Below, in pieces: positions 8,911 to 17,670 of a DNA stretch of 64,000 nucleotides. Below the pieces are notes generated by a model that saw nothing but the letters and a program-made list of their open reading frames with translations, was not told the DNA's origin and made no database searches. The stretch is from positions 744,001 to 808,000 of the forward strand of contig NZ_JACIDH010000001.1 in the NCBI RefSeq assembly GCF_014196255.1, in the 5' to 3' direction. The position numbers and the translations under genes were made by a program. The stretch is from Sphingomonas pseudosanguinis. Lineage in GTDB: Bacteria > Pseudomonadota > Alphaproteobacteria > Sphingomonadales > Sphingomonadaceae. The number at the start of each line of letters is the position of its first letter. The first letter of the stretch is position 1.

Positions 8911-9658
8911 TGTCGCGCAGAGGTGCGGAGGACGCAGAAGATGTCCCGCGCCTCGCCAGCGAAGCCTGTTTGCTGCCGGCGGATGGGGCAAGGCCGTAGA
9001 CGGCCATAAAGCGAACCCCCTCCGCATTCTCCGCGCCTCTGCGCGAACCAAAATCCTCTTCCCCAGCGAAGGTGGGGCCCAGGCTCCACCAGGCGGAAGG
9101 TGTGCGAGCCATTGCGGGGGAGGCCAACTCCCGCGCTATCGATAGCGCACGGTAACTGAACCCTGGCCTGCGCCGGGGTGGCGGGATGGGCGTAGCTGGA
9201 TCGAAAATCCATCCGCTTCCGATTGAGTCCCCTGATCATTACCCGGGCCCCCACCAAAACCGAATCGAGCGGAAGAAATGATTTCGCGCAGAGGCGCAGA
9301 GGACGCAGAGATGCCCTGCGCTTCGCCGGCGAATCCTGTTCACCACCGGCAGATGGGGCAAAGCCGTAGACGGCCACGAAGCGAGCCCCCCTCCGCGTTC
9401 TCTGCGCCTCCGCGCGAACCAAAATCCTCTTCCCCGGCGAAGGCCGGGGCCCAGGCTCCGCCAGGTAGAAGCTGTGCGAGCCATTGCGGGGGAAGCAAAC
9501 TCCCACGCTATCGATAGCACACGGTGACTGAACCCCGGCCTTCGCCGGGGTGGCGGCATCTATCGAGCATGATTGGCGTGGCCGGATCGGGGAACCCATC
9601 CGCCCCCGGTGAGTCCCTCCATCATGACCCAGACCCGCACTGAAACCGACTCGATCGG
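8898..9658. repeat. decayed tandem duplication of the sspB-fumC junction
   Basis: Between sspB and fumC there are about 710 bp without a gene. GCGGAAGAAATGA, the sspB tail including its stop, occurs at 8898-8910 and again at 9269-9281. The sequence after each copy is parallel to the end, including GCGCAGAGG blocks, CCGTAGACGGCC, GTGCGAGCCATTGCGGGGG and CTATCGATAGC. The first unit ends (9238-9268) in a mutated version of the fumC 5' end, with ATT in place of the ATG, directly fused to the second sspB tail. Confidence 0.9.
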
Positions 9659-11015
9659 CCCGATCGAGGTTCCCGCCGACGCCTATTGGGGCGCGCAGAC
9701 CGAACGCAGTCTCGAGAATTTTCCCTTTGGCGAGCGGGAGACGATGCCGGTCGGCATCGTCCATGCGCTGGCCATCGTCAAAAAGGCGGCCGCGCGAATC
9801 AATCGCGGCCATGGCCTGACGGCGGACAAGGCCGATGCGATCGAGGCGGCGGCACAGGAGGTGATCGACGGGCGGCATGACGATCAGTTTCCGCTGGTCA
9901 TCTGGCAGACCGGCTCGGGCACCCAGTCCAACATGAACGCCAATGAGGTGATCGCCGGCCGCGCCAACGAGATGCTGACTGGCACGCGCGGCGGCAAGTC
10001 GCCGGTCCATCCCAATGACGATGTGAACCGGGGCCAGTCCTCCAACGACACCTTCCCGACCGCTCTCCATGTCGCCGCCGCCATCGCGGTGACGCGGCAA
10101 CTCTTCCCCGCGCTCGACCGGCTCCACACCGCGCTCGATGCCAAGGCGAAGGCGTGGGACGACATCGTCAAGATCGGCCGCACCCATTTGCAGGATGCGA
10201 CGCCGCTGACGCTGGGCCAGGAATTTTCGGGCTATGTCCAGCAACTCGCCAATGCCCGCGACCGGATCGAGGGGACACTCCACCGCAATATCCTGCCGCT
10301 AGCGCAAGGGGGCACGGCGGTCGGCACCGGGCTGAACGCACCGAACGGCTTTGCCGAGGCGATCGCCGCCGAGATCGCCGAGGCGACCGGCATTGACTTC
10401 GTGACCGCGCCCAACAAGTTCGAGGCGCTGGCGAGCAATGACGGGCTGGTCGACCTGCATGGCACCTTGAACGTGCTGGCGGTGGCGCTCACCAAGATCG
10501 CCAATGACATCCGCTTGCTCGGCTCTGGCCCGCGTTCGGGGCTGGGCGAGCTGGAACTGCCCGCCAACGAGCCGGGCAGCTCGATCATGCCGGGCAAGGT
10601 CAACCCGACCCAGTGCGAGATGCTGACCATGGTCGCCGCGCAGGTGATCGGCAACAATGCCGCCGTGACGGTGGGCGGCTTGCAGGGGCATCTGGAGCTG
10701 AACGTCTTCAAGCCGCTGATCGGCGCCAACGTGCTGCGCTCGATCCATCTGCTGTCGGTCGGGATGGAGAGTTTCGCCGAGCGCACGGTCGAGGGGATAA
10801 TGGTCAATCGCGACCGGATCACCGAACTGCTCGACCGCTCGCTGATGCTCGTGACCGCGCTGGCGCCGGAGATCGGTTATGACAATGCCGCCAAGATCGC
10901 CAAGCATGCGCATCAGCAGGGCCAGACGTTGAAGGAGGCCGGGCTGGAGCTGGGGCTGGTCGACGAGGCGACCTTCGACCGGGTGGTGCGGCCGGAGTTA
11001 ATGCTGGGACGGTGA
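9624..11015 (+). CDS. fumC: class II fumarate hydratase
   Basis: FumC interconverts fumarate and malate in the citric acid cycle without an iron-sulfur cluster. The 463-aa protein has the superfamily signature [11 protein letters not shown] (318-328) with the catalytic serine, and THLQDATP (187-194) with the catalytic histidine. I start at the ATG at 9624; the frame is open for 17 codons upstream, but that part is the duplicated intergenic repeat. Confidence 0.97.
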   Translation: MTQTRTETDSIGPIEVPADAYWGAQTERSLENFPFGERETMPVGIVHALAIVKKAAARINRGHGLTADKADAIEAAAQEVIDGRHDDQFPLVIWQTGSGTQSNMNANEVIAGRANEMLTGTRGGKSPVHPNDDVNRGQSSNDTFPTALHVAAAIAVTRQLFPALDRLHTALDAKAKAWDDIVKIGRTHLQDATPLTLGQEFSGYVQQLANARDRIEGTLHRNILPLAQGGTAVGTGLNAPNGFAEAIAAEIAEATGIDFVTAPNKFEALASNDGLVDLHGTLNVLAVALTKIANDIRLLGSGPRSGLGELELPANEPGSSIMPGKVNPTQCEMLTMVAAQVIGNNAAVTVGGLQGHLELNVFKPLIGANVLRSIHLLSVGMESFAERTVEGIMVNRDRITELLDRSLMLVTALAPEIGYDNAAKIAKHAHQQGQTLKEAGLELGLVDEATFDRVVRPELMLGR

Positions 11016-11030
11016 GGGGGATTCCCTTGG

Positions 11031-11101
11031 GCTTCGACTTCGCTCAGCCTGAACGGATTTCAGGGTGTTACCTCCGTTCAGCCTGAGCGTAGTCGAAGGC
11101 C
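11031..11101. repeat. inverted repeat, TTCGACTTCGCTCAG family
   Basis: GGCTTCGACTTCGCTCAGCC followed by TGAACGGA is mirrored 15 nt later, forming a long hairpin between the convergent fumC and TRIC-like genes. The same arms occur at 5.45, 15.7 and 18.4-18.8 kb. Confidence 0.8.
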
Positions 11102-11111
11102 ACACGAAACC

Positions 11112-11753
11112 CTATCCGCGCTCCTCAAGCCCCCTGGCCGGATAGGCGGGCAGGGCGATCCGGTAATGGATCGCCGCCCCGCGCAGCAGAAATCCGGCCA
11201 GCGCCGCGATCGGGCCCGCCAACGGCACGCCGAGCGCGGTCAGGATCACATAGCTGGTCGAGGCGAGCGCGGCGGCAGTGACATAGAGTTCGGGGCGCAT
11301 CAGGATCGACGGCTCGCCCGCGATCACGTCGCGGATGATGCCACCGACACAGGCCGACACCACGCCCAGCATCGCCGCCGGGATCGGCGTGATGCCATAG
11401 CCGCTCGCCTTGGCCGCGCCGTACACGGCATAGGCGGCCAGTCCCACCGCGTCGAACCAGTCGAGCGCGCTGCCACGCCACCATCGCTCGGGTGTGGCCC
11501 AGACCGCGACGGCGGCGGCGAGGCACACCACCGGCACGCGGGCATCATGCACCCAGAAGACCGGCGCATCGATCAGCAGATCGCGCAGCGTACCCCCGCC
11601 GACTCCGGTGATCAGCGCGAAGAAGACCAGGGTCACCATCGTCTGGCGATGCTTGGCGGCGACCAGCGCGCCCGACACGGCGAACACCGCCAGCCCGGCG
11701 AGGTCGAGCCAAGGCATCGCGGCGGGCAACATGGCGGTGGGTTCGGGCAGCAT
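11112..11753 (-). CDS. TRIC-like cation channel family membrane protein
   Basis: The 213-aa protein has about seven membrane segments arranged as two similar halves, each with a Gly-rich stretch (GVGGGTLRD in the first, CVGGIIRD in the second). This is the mark of the trimeric intracellular cation channel / UPF0126 (YadS-like) family. I start at the ATG at 11753; ATGs at 11801 and 11732 are alternatives, and the family core begins at about PWLDLAGL. Confidence 0.88.
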   Translation of the reverse strand: MLPEPTAMLPAAMPWLDLAGLAVFAVSGALVAAKHRQTMVTLVFFALITGVGGGTLRDLLIDAPVFWVHDARVPVVCLAAAVAVWATPERWWRGSALDWFDAVGLAAYAVYGAAKASGYGITPIPAAMLGVVSACVGGIIRDVIAGEPSILMRPELYVTAAALASTSYVILTALGVPLAGPIAALAGFLLRGAAIHYRIALPAYPARGLEERG

Positions 11754-11900
11754 CGCCCCCGGTCTTAGGGCGGGGACGGGCGGGGGGAAAGGCCGTCGCA
11801 ACGATGCCCTTCGATGAACGGCACGTTATGTTTGGTTCATGCAACGGACAGTAGGATGCGAACGTTACGGCATCAGATCATGTTTGAAAGGAAGATTGTC

Positions 11901-12209
11901 ATGCGGAAATTGATGCTCGCGCTGGGTTGCACCGCCATGGTCGTCCCCTCGATGCTCGTGCCGGTCACTGCCGCCGATGCGCAGCGCCGGTACAAGTATC
12001 GCGAGTGGCGCGACGATCGCGGCCGCGTCCGCTGCCGCAAGCCCGATGGCACGACCGGTCTGGTCGTGGGTGGCGTCGCCGGTGCGCTGCTGGGTCGTAC
12101 GATCGACACGCGCGGCGACCGCACGCTGGGCACGCTGGGCGGTGCCGCCGTCGGCGCGCTGGCCGGTCGTGAGGTCGAGCGCGGCACGAGCAATCGTCGC
12201 TGCCGCTGA
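11901..12209 (+). CDS. glycine-zipper 2TM envelope protein
   Basis: The 102-aa protein has a signal peptide (RKLMLALGCTAMVVP, cleavage after AADA) and a C-terminal glycine zipper built from GLVVGGVAGALLGR and LGGAAVGALAGRE, the pattern of Rick_17kDa/SlyB-type outer-membrane-associated proteins. A conserved Cys lies before and at the end of the zipper (RCRKPDGTTG, RRCR). GAAAGGAAG precedes the ATG. A paralogue follows at 12388 and another lies at 15893. Confidence 0.85.
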   Translation: MRKLMLALGCTAMVVPSMLVPVTAADAQRRYKYREWRDDRGRVRCRKPDGTTGLVVGGVAGALLGRTIDTRGDRTLGTLGGAAVGALAGREVERGTSNRRCR

Positions 12210-12233
12210 TCGCGGCCTTCCATTCGGAAAGCC

Positions 12234-12266
12234 AAAGGGGCGTCACCTTCGGGTGGCGCCCTTTTT
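12234..12266 (+). terminator. intrinsic terminator
   Basis: A stem of about 11 bp (AAAGGGGCGTCACC with GGTGGCGCCCTTT) closes a TTCG loop and runs into TTTTT. It ends the 102-aa glycine-zipper gene. Confidence 0.85.
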
Positions 12267-12387
12267 CTTGTGTCGTTCCTGCCGTTACTGATGTCCCATC
12301 CATGAACGAAAGGTAGTTTTCAGTTAACGAAACGACTCCCGCAGACAAGGCGTTGAACCCGCATCTTTGAAAGACGGGAGTATCGTC

Positions 12388-12951
12388 ATGCGTATCGCAA
12401 TTCTTTCGGCCACGCTGGCCGCAATGACTTTTACCGCCGTGCCGGCGGCGGCCCAGAGCAATGGCTGGGAAGCCCGCCGCGAATATCAGAACGAGGTTCG
12501 CGACGCCCGCCGCGACTATCGCCGCGACGTCCGCAACGCCGACTCGCGCCGCGACATTCGCGAGGCGCGCCGGGAGTATCGTGAGGATATTCGCGATGCG
12601 CGCCAGGACTATCGCCGCGACATGCGCAACGTCCGCTGGCGCAACTACGACTATAACCGGTTCGAGCCGGGCCAGCGCGGATACTATCCCGAGCGCTATT
12701 ATCGCGACGGCCGCTATTACCAGCCGCGCGCGCTCGGCCGGAACGACCGCATCTATCGCGGCATGAACGGCCGCTTCTATTGCCGCCGCAATGACGGCAC
12801 GACCGGTCTGGTGGTCGGTGGTCTCGCCGGCGGTGCGCTGGGCAATGTGATCGCGGGCGGGGGTTCGCGTCTGCTCGGCACGGTCATCGGCGCCGGCGGC
12901 GGCGCGCTGCTGGGCCAGCAGATCGATCGCGGTCAGGTCCGCTGCCGCTAA
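12388..12951 (+). CDS. glycine-zipper protein with Arg/Asp-rich repeat region
   Basis: The 187-aa protein has a signal peptide ending AAAQ. Residues 25-85 are a highly charged stretch of degenerate repeats of the type RRDYRRDVRNA/REYREDIRDA, likely helical or coiled. A Tyr/Arg-rich linker follows, and a C-terminal glycine zipper (GLVVGGLAGGALG, GAGGGALLGQQ) ends in a Cys-containing RCR tail like that of its neighbour. I start at the ATG at 12388, the beginning of the signal peptide. Confidence 0.85.
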   Translation: MRIAILSATLAAMTFTAVPAAAQSNGWEARREYQNEVRDARRDYRRDVRNADSRRDIREARREYREDIRDARQDYRRDMRNVRWRNYDYNRFEPGQRGYYPERYYRDGRYYQPRALGRNDRIYRGMNGRFYCRRNDGTTGLVVGGLAGGALGNVIAGGGSRLLGTVIGAGGGALLGQQIDRGQVRCR

Positions 12952-12974
12952 GCCCGACAGGCTTCGGAATGACG

Positions 12975-13006
12975 ACGGCCCGGCATGTTCGCATGCCGGG
13001 CCGTTT
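12975..13006 (+). terminator. intrinsic terminator
   Basis: A perfect 13-bp stem (ACGGCCCGGCATG with its complement) closes a TTCG loop and is followed by TTT. It lies 24 nt after the glycine-zipper gene. Confidence 0.8.
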
Positions 13007-13011
13007 CACGT

Positions 13012-13233
13012 TCAGATCAGGCCGCCGCCCAGCATCAGGCGCAGGCCGAAGATCAGGATGAGGATCAGGTTGAGGTTGCGTCCGCCATTGCGCGACGACA
13101 GCGCGCCCACCGCCGCCCCGACGATGGCGATCGGAATGACGAACCAATAGCCCCAGGCGAAGAAGGGCAGGAACGGCACGATGCCGAGCAGAAGCGCGAC
13201 GACGCCGATGACGATCGAGAACAGATTCAGCAT
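13012..13233 (-). CDS. 73-aa integral membrane protein
   Basis: The protein is almost entirely hydrophobic, with two or three helices (about residues 3-25, 27-48 and 55-72) separated by a short SSRNGGRN loop. No family is recognised. I start at the ATG at 13233 (LNLFSIVIGVV); an upstream in-frame start at 13329 would add a soluble stretch unlike the rest. Confidence 0.6.
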   Translation of the reverse strand: MLNLFSIVIGVVALLLGIVPFLPFFAWGYWFVIPIAIVGAAVGALSSRNGGRNLNLILILIFGLRLMLGGGLI

Positions 13234-13366
13234 GGGGCTCAAGATGGCGGCGCCGAACGCGATATACAAGCATGCCACACCGCTATCCCGGTGCGGGACA
13301 TAATCCGATGCACATCGGATCGACCCCATTAACGATCGGATGATCGGCGCATGCTAAGGGGGCGGC

Positions 13367-14101
13367 ATGACGGTCCTGTCCTTGCGAATCCTGGTCCCGC
13401 TCACCGCCCTGCTGCTGGCCGGTTGTGGTGCCAAGACCGATGACGATGCGCAGCTGAACGCGCTCGACAATGAACTGGCGGCGATGAACGAGGCGCGGCC
13501 GGCGCAGGACCCGCAACTGGCCGAGGCGCTGGCCGGGCAGATCATGGTCGATCCGGGCCTGACCCAGACGTCCAACTCCAATGCGGTGCGCCCGCCCAAC
13601 CGGCCGGACAGCGATCAGGTGCCTGTCCTGCCGCCGCCGGGCGATCCGGTCGACCCGCGCACGTTGAAATCCGCGCCGAAGGCTGTGGAGGATTGTCCCG
13701 AATGTCGCGCCTCGGGCAAGGCGCTGACCCTGGCGGCGCTGGCCGGGCAGCAGGCGGGCAATGGCCCGTGCCTGGCCGGGCTCGGCTACTCGGCGGGGTG
13801 GGCCGCGCGACTGCCGGCGTCTTTTGCGATCTATCCCGGCGGCCGGGTGAGCGAGGCGGCGGGCAATGACGCCAATGGCTGCGGCTTGCGAATCGTCAGC
13901 TTCCGCGCGGGCGGCGGCGTCGACAAGGTCGTCGACTATTATTTCACCCGCGCCACCGCCGCCGGCTATAACGCCGAGCACAAGCGCGACGGGGCGCTGC
14001 ATGTGCTGGGCGGTACCAGGGGCGCGGCGGCCTATATCGTCTATACCACCGCGCGCGCCGATGGCGGCACCGATGTCGACCTGATCGTCAAGGGCGGCTG
14101 A
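13367..14101 (+). CDS. lipoprotein, function unknown
   Basis: The 244-aa protein begins with a lipoprotein signal (LLLAGC, Cys20), then a Pro/Asp/Gln-rich low-complexity spacer to about residue 105. A globular C-terminal domain follows, with four cysteines (CPEC, then NGPCLAG and NGCGLR). No catalytic motif is visible. It stands alone between a minus-strand membrane protein and crcB. Confidence 0.75.
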   Translation: MTVLSLRILVPLTALLLAGCGAKTDDDAQLNALDNELAAMNEARPAQDPQLAEALAGQIMVDPGLTQTSNSNAVRPPNRPDSDQVPVLPPPGDPVDPRTLKSAPKAVEDCPECRASGKALTLAALAGQQAGNGPCLAGLGYSAGWAARLPASFAIYPGGRVSEAAGNDANGCGLRIVSFRAGGGVDKVVDYYFTRATAAGYNAEHKRDGALHVLGGTRGAAAYIVYTTARADGGTDVDLIVKGG

Positions 14102-14165
14102 GCCGGCGGGGCGCGTGCAACCATTCTTTGCGCGAAAGCCGGCATTGCGCTAGGGGAGGGCGGTT

Positions 14166-14540
14166 ATGTCTCCGCTTCTTCTCGTGATGCTGGGCGGCGC
14201 GCTGGGATCGGGTGGGCGATATCTGACGGGGCGGGTCATGTCCGACACGCTCGGTCCGGCTTTTCCTTACGGAACGCTGACCGTCAACTGGGTGGGATGC
14301 CTGTTTATGGGTATCCTGGCCGGGGTGCTGGCACGCACGGGCGCATCGGAGGGGTGGCGGCTGTTCATCGGCGTCGGGATTCTGGGTGGGTACACCACCT
14401 TCTCGTCCTTTTCGCTCGACACCATCACATTGATCGAACGCGGACAGACGGGAATCGCGCTCGGTTATGTCGCGCTGTCGCTATTGGGTTCGCTGGCCAC
14501 ACTGTGGGCCGGGCTTTGGGTTACAAGGATTATGGCATGA
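14166..14540 (+). CDS. crcB: fluoride ion channel CrcB/FluC
   Basis: CrcB exports fluoride through a dimeric channel in the inner membrane. The 124-aa protein has four helices, the conserved Asn41 (TVNWVG) and the GGYTTFSSFSLD motif (74-85) that lines the pore. No fluoride riboswitch is evident in the 64-nt leader. The gene overlaps the following pseudouridine synthase by 4 nt (ATGA). Confidence 0.95.
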   Translation: MSPLLLVMLGGALGSGGRYLTGRVMSDTLGPAFPYGTLTVNWVGCLFMGILAGVLARTGASEGWRLFIGVGILGGYTTFSSFSLDTITLIERGQTGIALGYVALSLLGSLATLWAGLWVTRIMA

Positions 14541-15634
14541 CGGACTCGGTCCGCCAATTCACGGTCGGTTACGACGATGACGGCATCCGGCTGGACCGCT
14601 GGTTCAAGCGCCATCTGCCCGACACCAGCTTCACCACCGTCGCCAAATGGGCGCGGACCGGCCAGCTGCGCGTCGACGGCGCGCGCGCGACGCCGGGCGA
14701 CCGCATCACGGCCGGCCAGGTGCTGCGCGTACCCCCGGCCGAGCCCGCGCTGGCCGAGAGCGCCAAGCCGACGACGCGCCCGCGCCATATCCTGTCCGAG
14801 GATGAGGAATCGTTCGCGCGCGAAATGGTGATCCACAAGGATCGCGACGCGCTGGTCCTGAACAAGCCGCCGGGTTTGGCGACGCAGGGCGGGACGAAGA
14901 CGACCACCCATGTCGACGGCCTGCTCGACGCGCTGCAGTTCGAGGCGGAGGGGCGGCCCAAGCTGGTCCACCGGTTGGACAAGGACACGTCGGGCGCGCT
15001 GCTGGTCGCGCGCAACGCGCGGTCGGCGGCCTTCTTCGCCAAGGCGTTTTCGGGGCGCACCGCCAAGAAGATCTACTGGGCGCTGGTCGTCGGCGTGCCC
15101 TCGATCGAGGACGGTACGATCGAATTGCCCATCGCCAAGCAGCCCGGCACCGGCGGTGAAAAGATGCATGTCGACGAGGAGAATGGCCAGGCGGCACGCT
15201 CGCGCTACCGTGTGATCGAGCGGGCGGGCAATCGCTGTTGCTGGGTCGAGTTGCAGCCGTTCACGGGGCGCACGCATCAGCTGCGCGTGCACATGGCAGC
15301 GATCGGCCACCCGATCGTCGGCGACGGCAAATATGGCGGCGCGGCGGCGTTCCTGACCGGCGGGATCAGCCGCAAGATGCATCTGCACGCGCGCCGCATC
15401 CGCGTCGACCATCCCGATGGCGGGCGCATCGACCAGACCGCCGAGCTGCCCAGTCATTTCGCCGAATCGATGAACCAACTGGGCTTCGACGAGATTCGCG
15501 GCGACGTCCTGCCCCAGGACGAGGATCGCGGCCCGCCGCCCAAGGACGTGCTGAAGCAGCGCGCCAAGGCGCATGCCAAACAGTATCGCAAGGAACGGCG
15601 CGGCGAACGGCGGGGTCGGGGGGCGCGGCAGTAA
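14537..15634 (+). CDS. RluA-family pseudouridine synthase
   Basis: This enzyme should isomerise uridine to pseudouridine in RNA. The 365-aa protein has an N-terminal S4-like RNA-binding region (about 1-65), the RluA catalytic motif HRLDKDTSG (145-153) with Asp148, and a basic C-terminal tail ending in Arg repeats. It is probably the RluC/RluD type acting on 23S rRNA, but the target cannot be read from sequence. The ATG at 14537 overlaps crcB; a longer frame upstream is crcB sequence in another frame. Confidence 0.93.
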   Translation: MTDSVRQFTVGYDDDGIRLDRWFKRHLPDTSFTTVAKWARTGQLRVDGARATPGDRITAGQVLRVPPAEPALAESAKPTTRPRHILSEDEESFAREMVIHKDRDALVLNKPPGLATQGGTKTTTHVDGLLDALQFEAEGRPKLVHRLDKDTSGALLVARNARSAAFFAKAFSGRTAKKIYWALVVGVPSIEDGTIELPIAKQPGTGGEKMHVDEENGQAARSRYRVIERAGNRCCWVELQPFTGRTHQLRVHMAAIGHPIVGDGKYGGAAAFLTGGISRKMHLHARRIRVDHPDGGRIDQTAELPSHFAESMNQLGFDEIRGDVLPQDEDRGPPPKDVLKQRAKAHAKQYRKERRGERRGRGARQ

Positions 15635-15688
15635 CAGCCGTGCGCCCAGCGCTCGCGACCGCCACCGCCCCGAACATTGCCCCGAAAC

Positions 15689-15777
15689 CTCGTTCAGGCT
15701 GAGCGTAGTCGAAGCCAACGCAGCGCCCCGTCCGCAAGCGAATCCCATGCGCTTCGACTTCGCTCAGCGCGAACGGC
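15689..15777. repeat. inverted repeat, TTCGACTTCGCTCAG family
   Basis: CGTTCAGGCTGAGCGTAGTCGAAG (left) faces CTTCGACTTCGCTCAGCGCGAACG (right) across about 35 nt. It belongs to the same family as the repeats at 5.45, 11.03 and 18.4 kb. Confidence 0.8.
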
Positions 15778-15821
15778 GGGATGGGATGATGAATGGGCAG
15801 GGTGAACGCGGCGGGTATGAC

Positions 15822-15852
15822 AAACCCCGCTGGCCCAAGGGCCAGCGGGGCT
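15822..15852 (-). terminator. hairpin terminator of the 15.9-kb glycine-zipper gene
   Basis: A 14-bp GC stem (CCCCGCTGGCCC with GGGCCAGCGGGG) with almost no loop, followed on the minus strand by TTTG, lies 41 nt after the stop of the minus-strand gene. Confidence 0.65.
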
Positions 15853-15892
15853 GTTGTCTGACGGAGGGGCCGAAGCCCCTCACGCCCGGTTA

Positions 15893-16267
15893 TCAGCGGC
15901 AATAGCCGGGGTTGTTCGACTTCTCGATCGCATGACCGGCCAGCGCACCGGCGCCACCGCCCAGGATCGTGCCGAGGGTACGGTCACCCCGGCTGTCGAT
16001 CGTACGGCCCAACAGGCCACCGGCGATCGCGCCGACGATCGTGCCCGTGGTGCCGTTGTTGCAACGCTGCGGGCCGCGCGCATAGCCGCGATTATCGTAA
16101 TAGCGGCGCTCGTAACGCGGGCCACGGTTGTAACCGTCATAATAGGCGTCGCCATACGCGCGCTCATAACGGTCGCCATAGTAACGCTGCGCCGAGGCGG
16201 CGGTCGGAACCATGGCCGTCGCGCCGACGGCAAGGGCGGCTGCAGCGAGCGAGAGCTTCTTGAACAT
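15893..16267 (-). CDS. glycine-zipper 2TM envelope protein (third paralogue)
   Basis: The 124-aa protein has a signal peptide ending ASAQ, a Tyr/Arg/Asp-rich middle (RYYGDRYERAYGD) and a C-terminal zipper (GTIVGAIAGGLLGR, LGGGAGALAGH) with the RTID.RGDRTLGT segment also found in the 11.9-kb paralogue. I prefer the ATG at 16267, which has AAGGGAG about 6 nt upstream; the ATG at 16273 would leave no spacing. Confidence 0.85.
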   Translation of the reverse strand: MFKKLSLAAAALAVGATAMVPTAASAQRYYGDRYERAYGDAYYDGYNRGPRYERRYYDNRGYARGPQRCNNGTTGTIVGAIAGGLLGRTIDSRGDRTLGTILGGGAGALAGHAIEKSNNPGYCR

Positions 16268-16417
16268 CGTCATCTCCCTTGATCTTCAATCCGGCGGCGG
16301 CGGGATGATTCCCGTCGTCGTTGAGAAGCTTTTGCCCGATTCGGTGTGATGCGATGCTGAATGTGGTTGTTAGCCAATATTCATCAAAATATTCGGTCAC
16401 TGACATCTTAGGGGGGC

Positions 16418-16737
16418 ATGATGACACCGTCGATGCTGCCTTACGGCCTTCGCACCGTCGCATGGGCAGCCATGCTGACGGCAACGCCTGCGGCATTGGC
16501 CGTCAACCGGGTGCCGGTCCCGCCGGCATTTACCGTCCGTGACGATCCCGCCGTTTGCTACTGGAACGCGAGGGAAGGCCGGTCGATGATGCCGTGCTGA
16601 CCAAATTGGGAAGGCAATATGGCCGCCAGACGGGGATGCTCTCCGCACGCGCGTCCATTCCATATTGCTGCATCGGTGGCATCCTCTATCGCATGCAGCA
16701 GGCCGGTTTCCGGCGCGTGAACTTTCACGGCCTCTGA
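16418..16737 (+). pseudogene. frameshifted small exported ExbD/TolR-like protein
   Basis: Frame one (16418-16600) encodes a signal peptide (cleavage near ALA/VNR) followed by PPAFTVRDDPAVCYWN and then stops. Frame two (to 16737) continues with PVDDAVLTKLGRQYGRQ and a C-terminal IGGILYRMQQAGFRRVNF. Joined across about 16555-16600 they make one protein of about 105 aa. It resembles the periplasmic domain of ExbD/TolR, but with a cleavable signal in place of the membrane anchor. AGGGGGG precedes the first ATG. Either a frameshift mutation or a base-call error explains the break. Confidence 0.45.
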
Positions 16738-16792
16738 TCGGAATGGTGCGCCCGCGCTTCCCCCGGCCGGCGGGGCGCGATAGGAGGGCGCG

Positions 16793-17458
16793 ATGACGCG
16801 ACCGCGCCTTGCACTGTTCGATTGCGACGGCACCCTCGTCGACAGCCAAGCCAATATCTGCCTCGCGGCGGTGGAGGCGTTCACCATGGCCGGGCTGACC
16901 CCGCCGCCTGCACCGGCCATCCGCCGCATCGTCGGCCTCAGCCTGGTCGAGGCGATGCAGGTCCTGGCACCCACGCTGGGTGAGGATATGCACCGGCAAT
17001 TGGCGAGCGATTACAAGGCGGCCTTTTTCCGCCTGCGCACCGAAGGCGCGATGGAGCCGGAGCCGCTGTTCGACGGTATCCCCGCGCTGCTCGACCATCT
17101 GGCCGCGCAGGGCTGGCTGATGGGCGTGGCAACGGGCAAGTCCGATCGCGGGCTGGCGCGCGTGCTGGCCGAACATGGGCTGGCGCATCATTTCATCACG
17201 CTGCAAACCGCCGACCGCCATCCGTCCAAGCCCGATCCCTCCATGGTGCTGGCCGCCATGGCCGAAAGCGGGGTCGCGGCCGGGGATGTGGCGATGATCG
17301 GCGATACGAGCTTCGACATGGCGATGGGCAAGGCGGCGGGCGCCTTCGCGGTCGGTGTCGCCTGGGGGTATCATGACGTGCACGAACTGGTGAGAGCGGG
17401 CGCCGATGTCGTCGCACAGGAGGTGGCCGACCTCCCGGCGCTGCTGGTGCGGCCATGA
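16793..17458 (+). CDS. HAD-superfamily phosphatase (Gph-like)
   Basis: The 221-aa protein has HAD motif I DCDGTLVDS (10-18, nucleophile Asp10), motif II as TGKSDRG near residue 115, Lys in HPSKPDPS and motif IV IGDTSFDMAMG, with a helical cap between. It resembles phosphoglycolate phosphatase, but the substrate is not fixed by sequence. It overlaps the next gene (ATGA at 17455-17458), and the three genes to 18350 form one coupled operon. Confidence 0.9.
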   Translation: MTRPRLALFDCDGTLVDSQANICLAAVEAFTMAGLTPPPAPAIRRIVGLSLVEAMQVLAPTLGEDMHRQLASDYKAAFFRLRTEGAMEPEPLFDGIPALLDHLAAQGWLMGVATGKSDRGLARVLAEHGLAHHFITLQTADRHPSKPDPSMVLAAMAESGVAAGDVAMIGDTSFDMAMGKAAGAFAVGVAWGYHDVHELVRAGADVVAQEVADLPALLVRP

Positions 17459-17670
17459 GCGGGCGCGACCCGGCGCGGCGGCGCTGGTTCATCATCGCGG
17501 GCGTGCGCCTGATCGGGGTGGCGGGGGCGCTGCTCGGCGTGGTGCTGGTATCACGCGGTGTGACTTGGCCGCACAAGGTGCTGGGCGTCGCGATCGTCAT
17601 GTCGGCCCTGGCGATGATCGCGATCGTACCGGCGGGGCTGGCGCATCGCTGGCGGAGTGGGGGTAAATGA
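17455..17670 (+). CDS. 71-aa two-helix membrane protein
   Basis: After a basic N-terminus (RDPARRR) come two membrane helices (about 12-34 and 42-62) and a short basic tail. It is overlapped by ATGA junctions on both sides, between the HAD phosphatase and ATP12, which strongly supports translation. The function is unknown; the place next to ATP12 could suggest a link to ATP synthase, but that is inference. Confidence 0.75.
   Translation: MSGRDPARRRWFIIAGVRLIGVAGALLGVVLVSRGVTWPHKVLGVAIVMSALAMIAIVPAGLAHRWRSGGK

Noticed and set aside
9050..9600. Insertion sequence in the sspB-fumC gap
   Set aside because: There is no transposase frame; the structure is explained by a tandem duplication plus short repeats.
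14102..14165. Fluoride riboswitch before crcB
   Set aside because: The 64-nt leader shows no sequence or pseudoknot pattern that I can match to the crcB motif.
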